Notes under the pieces: model-generated
Seen by the model: only the letters and a program-made list of their open reading frames with translations
What the model was told of the DNA's origin: nothing
Databases searched by the model: none
Position numbers and translations under genes: made by a program
Shown: piece by piece, positions 24,352 to 29,004 of the stretch
Numbering within the stretch: position 1 is the first letter of the stretch
Layout of the letters: each line of letters starts with the position of its first letter
Assembly (NCBI GenBank): GCA_000435195.1
Contig: FR880216.1
Location: forward strand, 34,032-63,035
DNA length: 29,004 nt
Direction of reading: 5' to 3'
Origin: Clostridium sp. CAG:169
GTDB lineage: Bacteria; Bacillota; Clostridia; Oscillospirales; Ruminococcaceae

Positions 24352-25098
24352 TCACTTTCGGAAAACAAACAGATACTCGTGGGCAATCAGCAAAAAATTA
24401 TACTTCACGCTGTTTGTTTTCCAATATCCCGTAGCCTTGCAATTATGCTGCTCTTTGATGATGAGCTCTTTTAACTTAAACCCAGCATCCTCAAAAATAC
24501 GCATTACATCAAAAGACATAGGTACCATGTGCCCTTTCTGACGGGTATCGCCCATCAGCACGGCACAGAACTTATCTTTTTTCAGCACACGGTAGCTCTC
24601 TTGGGCTACCGTTTTCATTTCTTCAAGAAAATCTTTGACTTTCAAATGTGACAGATCTTCATCAATATCTTCACTGTATTGAATAATGTTAGCATACGGC
24701 GGATGTGTACAGATAAGGTCAATGCTGTTGTCGGGAATGAAATCCAAGTGACGGGCATCACCCTTATGGATGTATACCTTTCCATCTGCACCTTCGTGTT
24801 CAAAATCAACCTTTTCTTTGCATCTGTTAAGAGCGACATCGTTGACATCAACACCAATAATATTTCTGCGGAGCAGCTTCCCTTCAACAAGGGTTGTCCC
24901 ACCGCCCGCAAATTGATCAAGCACCAAATCTCCTTCTTTGGAGTATCTTAGTATTATATTTCGAGGAATATACGGAGACCAATTTCCACGCCACTTTGCG
25001 TCGTGAGTTGCCCAATCTCCACGCTTCGGAAAAGACCAATGCGTAGTCATTTCAAGCTCAAAGTCTTCCGGCTCCCATTTTGTGATTTTCTTTGCCAT
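24352..25098 (-). CDS. DNA methyltransferase (N4/N6 class), fourth gene of the RM operon
   Basis: 248 residues. The SAM-binding motif is DQFAGGGTT (61-69) and the catalytic motif THPPY (131-135), with the order SAM site first, then PPY. The N-terminal RGNWSPYIPRNIILRYS is typical of this methylase group. Motif IV with THPPY rather than DPPY or SPPY suggests N4-cytosine or N6-adenine methylation; which one cannot be told. In the classic DpnII operon the second methylase (DpnA) has the opposite motif order and protects single-stranded DNA during uptake, so this is not a simple DpnA homologue. The ATG overlaps the R.DpnII stop by one base (TAATG). Confidence 0.85.
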   Translation of the reverse strand: MAKKITKWEPEDFELEMTTHWSFPKRGDWATHDAKWRGNWSPYIPRNIILRYSKEGDLVLDQFAGGGTTLVEGKLLRRNIIGVDVNDVALNRCKEKVDFEHEGADGKVYIHKGDARHLDFIPDNSIDLICTHPPYANIIQYSEDIDEDLSHLKVKDFLEEMKTVAQESYRVLKKDKFCAVLMGDTRQKGHMVPMSFDVMRIFEDAGFKLKELIIKEQHNCKATGYWKTNSVKYNFLLIAHEYLFVFRK

Positions 25099-25976
25099 TA
25101 TTTGAAAACCTCTGTCATAATGCCATCCTCCAAGTCCTTGATGTTATAGATATTGTCCATCACATCAAAGGTTTCTTCGAGATTATGGCGAGCACTTGTC
25201 CAACCCTTACCGTCAGTAAACCAAACAAAAGTGAAACCATCTATCGTATCGGCCTCTGTAGCAAGAGTTTTGTAGCTACGGGCAGTTTCGTTGAGTTTGC
25301 TTCCGCCGCTACCATAGAAATTGGTTTCAATGCCATAAACCATAGTGGGCGTTTTCACAACGAAGTCAAAACGCTTCTCCATCTTGCCTTGATTAGAAAT
25401 GGCGGAAAGGTCGATACCCCATTTGTCGGTAATTTGATGTATGTACATCTCTTTGAAGTAGTTCACGCCCTTTACAAACCCCGCTTTTTTGATAAAGCTC
25501 TCCACCAAATCTTCCATCAAATGGCCACCACGATTTTTTCGACCGTTGGAATCAAGACCTGTTTCAACACCGGTGGCGTAATCCACGAGATTGTTAATGA
25601 TGTGGTTTTCAAGCAAATCAAACAGTCCTGTATGCTCCATAAAATAGGAATAGCGTTCATAGTGAGCATAGCTATTCGGAGGATATTTGCCAAAATCAAA
25701 CTGATACAGGTATCCGCCGTTCTCGTCCTGGCAGTAAATCTCATTCGCTCTTACCGCCAAAAGCAGAGGAATACATTTCAAAACTTCGGGATATTTCTTA
25801 ATTAAAGTCTTGAAATCCTCTTTAATGTTTTTGGAGCCGATAAGAGAGTTGAGAATGTTTAACTCCACTTTTATGCCATCGACATTGCGATGGACTTTTT
25901 CAAAATCAATGTAATAGCCGTAATCTGCGATGCTGTCACGAAAACCGGCTAACCATGTATTAAAATTTCTCGCCAT
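25098..25976 (-). CDS. Type II restriction endonuclease, DpnII/MboI-like (GATC)
   Basis: 292 residues that follow R.DpnII closely along the whole length: NVDGIKVELNILNSLIGSKN, PLLLAVRANEIY, NNLVDYATGVETGLDSNGRK, KWGIDLSAISNQGK, FDFVVKTPTMVYGIETNFY and ETFDVMDNIYNIKDLE. It should cut unmethylated GATC. The acidic and Lys residues around DFVVK...GIETNFY form the PD-(D/E)XK-type core. GAGGAGGAG in the end of the previous gene serves as its ribosome site, three bases after that gene's stop plus the start offset. No defect is visible in this gene. Confidence 0.93.
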   Translation of the reverse strand: MARNFNTWLAGFRDSIADYGYYIDFEKVHRNVDGIKVELNILNSLIGSKNIKEDFKTLIKKYPEVLKCIPLLLAVRANEIYCQDENGGYLYQFDFGKYPPNSYAHYERYSYFMEHTGLFDLLENHIINNLVDYATGVETGLDSNGRKNRGGHLMEDLVESFIKKAGFVKGVNYFKEMYIHQITDKWGIDLSAISNQGKMEKRFDFVVKTPTMVYGIETNFYGSGGSKLNETARSYKTLATEADTIDGFTFVWFTDGKGWTSARHNLEETFDVMDNIYNIKDLEDGIMTEVFK

Positions 25977-25979
25977 AGC

Positions 25980-26515
25980 TTACTCCTCCTCGGTGCTGGG
26001 TGGAACAGGCAATCCCAATTTTGAAAGAGGGATGTACTCAAAATAGTAGTGGCACCGCATACTTATGATGTAATCCAAGACATCTTTATACTTCGGATTC
26101 TTGAACCAATCGGCAAGGAGATATATGTATTCGACATCTATATTCACCTGTGCCATCAGTTTTTGATACTGTTTTCTCTTGAAATCGCAGGTTTGAAGCT
26201 TTTCGTCAACAGAGCCAGCGACCTGCTGGTATTTACATTCAATGATGAACAGCGTGTTATTGATGATGACATAAATGCTATCATCGGGCAGAAGCTTCTT
26301 GGAAATAATCTTTTCCCACTCCACACCAATTTCTTTTAAGTATCTGTAAAATGCGTGTTTTTTGAAAATTCGGACAACTTTTTCGCCATCATAGAAAACA
26401 ACAACATCGTCCACACGGTACCCCGGCTGACCGTTCAAAAAGGTTGCCAAATCGGTCTTGCCCTCAAATATCAACCCTGTTTTGGTGTTTCCTCCACCTT
26501 TTCCGTTTTTATCAT
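25980..26515 (-). CDS. PD-(D/E)XK-like nuclease in the RM operon, frameshifted near its start
   Basis: The good start (ATG 26515, AAGGAG eight bases before) reads only 14 codons to TGA. The long frame beginning with TTG at 26474 carries conserved-looking sequence further upstream, KNGKGGGNTKTGLIFE, without any start codon. Adding one A to the A5 run at 26506-26510 joins the two into M-I-KNGKGGGNTKTG and about 178 residues. The body has LPDDSIYVIINN and FIIECKYQQ, a PD-x-ECK nuclease signature, then basic helices. It is not R.DpnII, which follows separately, so the operon codes two nucleases. As read it needs a -1 slip or a sequence correction. The family was not identified further. Confidence 0.65.
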
Positions 26516-26527
26516 AATGTGCGCTCC

Positions 26528-27598
26528 TTAAAAGTTTGAAATTAGCAGTTCTTTGATTTTTCCTCTTGCTTCACTGTTGCGGTTAATCATGCGAGTTGCA
26601 CCAACACGTTTGATTTTATGAGAAGAGTAAATATTATCAAAAAAATCGTCATCTGCATTTGAGTTCTTCGGGTCAGAATTGCTCACGACAATTTTCGCTC
26701 CATTTTTGTGCATATCATCAACAAATTTTGCAAGTTCAATCTGTTCTTCATCGTTAAACAAATTTTCCGTGTATGCGGTAAAACTTGATGTATCAGTAAT
26801 AGGACGATATGGAGGGTCGAAATAAACAAATGTGTTATCATCAATGAAATCAGCAGCTTCTCTGTAGTCTCCGCACACAATCGTTACACTCTGGAGCTTT
26901 TCAGAGACAGCTCGAAGATTTTCCTCATTGCAAATCATAGGATTCTTGTAAGCACCCATCGGAACGTTAAACAAGCCTTTTTTATTTACACGAAACAAAC
27001 CGTTAAAGCAGGTCTTGTTAAGGAAAATCATAAGAGCTGCCTTTTCAATATTTACGGTTTCGTTGCCGTTGACTTTCAAATCATTAAAGCGTTCACGCTT
27101 TGCCATATAGTAGATTTTGCGATGCTCTGCGTCCATTGGGATAAACTCGCTCTGCATTGCCACCAGCATAGCGACAAGTTCGTCTATATCATCTCGAATG
27201 ATGCGATAGGTGTTAATAAGCTCGGCGTTAATGTCGCTGATATACACTTCTTCCAAATCGTATTTACTCAAAATATCAAAAAGCACTGCACCGCCGCCTA
27301 CAAAAGGTTCAGCATATTTTGTGATTTTTCCATTTTCAAAAGGATAATACTTTTCAATTTCAGACAAAAGCTGCCCTTTACCGCCAGCCCATTTCAAAAA
27401 CGGTTTAACTTTTTTACCATCGCTCTGCGAATAGCGGGTAATTCTGGCATCAATCGGCTTTTCTGCCGTAGTAGGTATAATCCACATATTCCCAACCATA
27501 GTAGCGTTATCAATTCGGCTTTCAGAGCATAGGACAGCAACTCGCCTTTGGGAAATTCCCCATTTATCGGCAGCTTCTCTTGCGGACATAAATTCCAT
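26528..27598 (-). CDS. dam: Dam-type N6-adenine methylase with N-terminal HTH domain
   Basis: 356 residues from ATG 27598 (AGGAGG seven bases upstream); the ATG at 27604 is too close to that site. Residues 1-50 are a winged-helix/MerR-like reader (SAREAADKWGISQRRVAVLC, then GNMWIIP), found as an add-on in Bacillota. The D12-class methylase follows: PFLKWAGGKGQLL (66-78), AEPFVGGGAV (96-105), NKTCFNGLFRVNKKG and catalytic DPPY (261-264). It should methylate GATC and protect host DNA from the R.DpnII homologue. First gene of the operon, with promoter TTGCAA-N17-TATAAT at 27626-27654. The HTH fusion may let it bind its own promoter. Confidence 0.92.
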   Translation of the reverse strand: MEFMSAREAADKWGISQRRVAVLCSESRIDNATMVGNMWIIPTTAEKPIDARITRYSQSDGKKVKPFLKWAGGKGQLLSEIEKYYPFENGKITKYAEPFVGGGAVLFDILSKYDLEEVYISDINAELINTYRIIRDDIDELVAMLVAMQSEFIPMDAEHRKIYYMAKRERFNDLKVNGNETVNIEKAALMIFLNKTCFNGLFRVNKKGLFNVPMGAYKNPMICNEENLRAVSEKLQSVTIVCGDYREAADFIDDNTFVYFDPPYRPITDTSSFTAYTENLFNDEEQIELAKFVDDMHKNGAKIVVSNSDPKNSNADDDFFDNIYSSHKIKRVGATRMINRNSEARGKIKELLISNF

Positions 27599-27625
27599 AG
27601 CCATACCTCCTGTTTCGATAGTAAT

Positions 27626-27654
27626 ATTATATTCTAAAACTCGAATAATTGCAA
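27626..27654 (-). promoter_or_regulatory. Promoter of the restriction-modification operon
   Basis: On the minus strand TTGCAA (27654-27649), 17 bases, perfect TATAAT (27631-27626), about 28 bases before the methylase ATG. Confidence 0.75.
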
Positions 27655-27661
27655 TGTCATT

Positions 27662-28006
27662 TTAATTGCAGCTTGTAAATTTTCTGCCACATAGAAACGC
27701 CGTCCGCAGGATTGCTCCCACGGGCGGCGGATGTAGGATTACTTCGCTTTTGTTTTCAAATGTTCGGTATGCTTTTTCGCCAGCTCCCCCGGCAGCCTTG
27801 CGGCGTTCTTCGCTATACGGTGCGGTCAGCTTAAAGTCAAACTGTCCCTTGCGTATTTCAAAGGTCATACAGACCAGTTCATCATCGTCAATCAGCTTGC
27901 ACTCGCTGGGGTACTGTGTGGCATACTTGGTCAGCCTGTTTTTGAGAACGGTGTTGTAGGTGCAGACCTCGAGCATGGAACTGTCCTCGTTAAAATAGAT
28001 GTTCAT
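27662..28006 (-). CDS. Small mobile-element protein with a frameshifted tail
   Basis: The first about 75 residues (MNIYFNEDSSMLEVCTYNTV, KYATQYPSECKL, APYSEERRKAA) resemble small proteins commonly found beside transfer genes of Clostridia integrative elements; function unknown. A G5 run on the minus strand (C5 at 27786-27790) shifts the frame. With one G fewer it reads GELAKKHTEHLKTKAK and stops at 27739-27741, a much more natural basic end than the present Pro/Arg tail. The ATG lacks a strong ribosome site and follows an 8-codon ORF. Confidence 0.6.
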   Translation of the reverse strand: MNIYFNEDSSMLEVCTYNTVLKNRLTKYATQYPSECKLIDDDELVCMTFEIRKGQFDFKLTAPYSEERRKAAGGAGEKAYRTFENKSEVILHPPPVGAILRTAFLCGRKFTSCN

Positions 28007-28012
28007 TGTCTT

Positions 28013-28039
28013 TTACTTCTTGGAAAGACCTGTTTTCAT
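28013..28039 (-). CDS. Eight-codon ORF preceding the small element protein
   Basis: AGGAGG at 28048-28043 is followed four bases on by ATG encoding MKTGLSKK and TAA. The next gene's ATG is in the same frame six bases past the stop. Ribosomes would load here and reinitiate, coupling the two. Confidence 0.4.
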   Translation of the reverse strand: MKTGLSKK

Positions 28040-28125
28040 AAAACCTCCTGATTCTCGTGATTTTTTCACGGCTCAACAGCCGTAAAAGAGGGCAGATTTT
28101 CCGCTTTTTCCGGTTCCACACAGAA

Positions 28126-29004
28126 TCAGCGGGCATCATCCCTTGAATGGGTTTTCACATGCCCTCTGCCGAATAAATGCCACAGATTCTGCCGTTCAAT
28201 CACGCTTTCATATCGTCTGACTTTGCTTCGCAATTCCTCATTTTCCCGTTCCAGATCGGTTGGATTCAGCTTTGTGCGAACAGATGTGTACTTGAACAAC
28301 TCGGCTTTCAGAGAAGCAATCTGTACTTTGAATTCATCAATCAGTTTGTTGGCAGAATCCAGTGCCTTTTGCAGCTTGGATTCCTTGCGTTCCTGGACAT
28401 AGAACTTCTTTGCCGCAGCTGCCAGATTTTCATATTCAGAACGATCCAGCATGACTTTAGAGGAAAACGGAACTGCATGGGGTTCTATTTGCTCCACTTT
28501 CTGAACGGCAATCTGCTGTTTTTGAATATTCTCAATCTTCTTTTCCAGAGACGCTGCCTGCTGCTCTTTCTGCTGAGTTTGTGCGGTGAGTTGTTCCAAT
28601 CGCTCCTGTTCTCGTTCCACCTTGAACTGTGTCACGGTCAAGTGTTCCTCGGAGCTGCCCCGTTCTCCACGCTCCACATCCGTATATCCGGCATTGCGCA
28701 TGGCCTGGAAGAAATCATCCTGGAGAACACTGTAAGACTTTCGCAGCACCGGCTTGCCATTCTTCTGGAGAATAGGCGCTCCCTGTTCGTCCAATGCCGG
28801 TTTAGACAGCCATTTTTTACTGCTGCTCACCTGCATAATCGTTTTCTTGACAGTTCCCACAAGTGAATTGTCTTTGCACCTCTTGGACCAGAGGATCTGC
28901 TTCTCCACAACCGGAACATAGACCACATGGAGATGATAGTGGAACACATCCCGCCCCAGTGCTTCGGACATAGCCCGGTTGCGCTCATCGGCGTGCATAA
29001 CAGC
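28126..29004 (-). CDS. MobV/Pre-type relaxase, C-terminal part (5' end outside window)
   Basis: The frame runs off the window end (two more codons, Ala-Val, precede the visible Met). HADERNRAMSEALGRDVFHYHLHVVYVPVV holds the HxDE and HxHxH-like metal motifs of the MobV/plasmid recombination family; the key parts are HADE and HYHLHVVYVP. GTVKKTIMQVSSSKKWLSKP follows. The rest (about 115-270) is a long coiled coil rich in Glu, Gln and Lys, ending in a basic tail. This enzyme nicks oriT and carries one DNA strand to the recipient during mobilisation. It shows that the defence island rides on a mobilisable or conjugative element. oriT is expected upstream, outside the window. Confidence 0.9.
   Translation of the reverse strand, partial: AVMHADERNRAMSEALGRDVFHYHLHVVYVPVVEKQILWSKRCKDNSLVGTVKKTIMQVSSSKKWLSKPALDEQGAPILQKNGKPVLRKSYSVLQDDFFQAMRNAGYTDVERGERGSSEEHLTVTQFKVEREQERLEQLTAQTQQKEQQAASLEKKIENIQKQQIAVQKVEQIEPHAVPFSSKVMLDRSEYENLAAAAKKFYVQERKESKLQKALDSANKLIDEFKVQIASLKAELFKYTSVRTKLNPTDLERENEELRSKVRRYESVIERQNLWHLFGRGHVKTHSRDDAR

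Noticed and set aside
28068..28083. ACGGCT-CAAC-AGCCGT hairpin as relaxase terminator
   Set aside because: Short stem without a U tract on the minus strand.
1..29004. CRISPR arrays, tRNA and rRNA genes
   Set aside because: No regularly spaced repeats or cloverleaf/rRNA sequences were recognised by eye.

Overview
The window looks like a chromosome segment of a gut-type Clostridia/Bacillota (Oscillospiraceae-like) bacterium. This is inferred from strong AGGAGG ribosome sites, textbook TTGACA/TATAAT promoters, an anaerobic class III ribonucleotide reductase, a Mn-dependent pyrophosphatase with CBS/DRTGG domains, a GlnK/GlnL-type two-component pair and an Lsa-type ABC-F gene. No rRNA, tRNA or CRISPR array was seen.

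Positions 1-17500 are GC-rich housekeeping and accessory-core DNA. In order: the 3' part of a family 18 glycosidase; a PTS EIIC-like membrane protein; a YcbB/GlnL-like response regulator overlapping its sensor kinase; a DUF4397 surface-type protein with a duplicated proline-rich repeat; an ABC-F antibiotic-resistance protein behind a leader with peptides and a terminator (an attenuator); pyrophosphatase; an XRE repressor plus DUF3169 membrane protein behind two matched operators; a DUF4358 lipoprotein; a NERD-domain protein; nrdD; a zinc-ribbon/DUF2085 membrane pair; and an ABC exporter. Genes are separated by clear hairpin terminators, several of them bidirectional.

From about 17.9 kb to the end the base composition becomes AT-richer and the content changes to a defence island on a mobilisable element. 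On the minus strand lie kwaA and kwaB (Kiwa), an AbiTii protein, a broken DUF262-HNH nuclease, an unidentified gene remnant, and an ApeA-like HEPN protein. Divergent from the HEPN gene is a small XRE regulator with an unknown 178-residue partner. Next comes a four-gene GATC-type restriction-modification operon: HTH-Dam methylase, a PD-(D/E)XK-like nuclease, an R.DpnII homologue and a second methyltransferase. The right edge holds a small mobile-element protein and the C-terminal part of a MobV/Pre relaxase, which continues past the window.

The genes work together mainly as layered phage defence: membrane sensing (Kiwa), abortive infection (AbiTii, HEPN) and GATC restriction. Three island genes carry single-base frameshifts (DUF262-HNH, the PD-(D/E)XK nuclease and the small element protein). 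These mean decay, phase switching or sequence error, and they should be settled by reads before anything is built on them. The least described parts are the XRE plus 178-residue pair, the extra nuclease inside the DpnII operon, and the structured element at 17525-17700.
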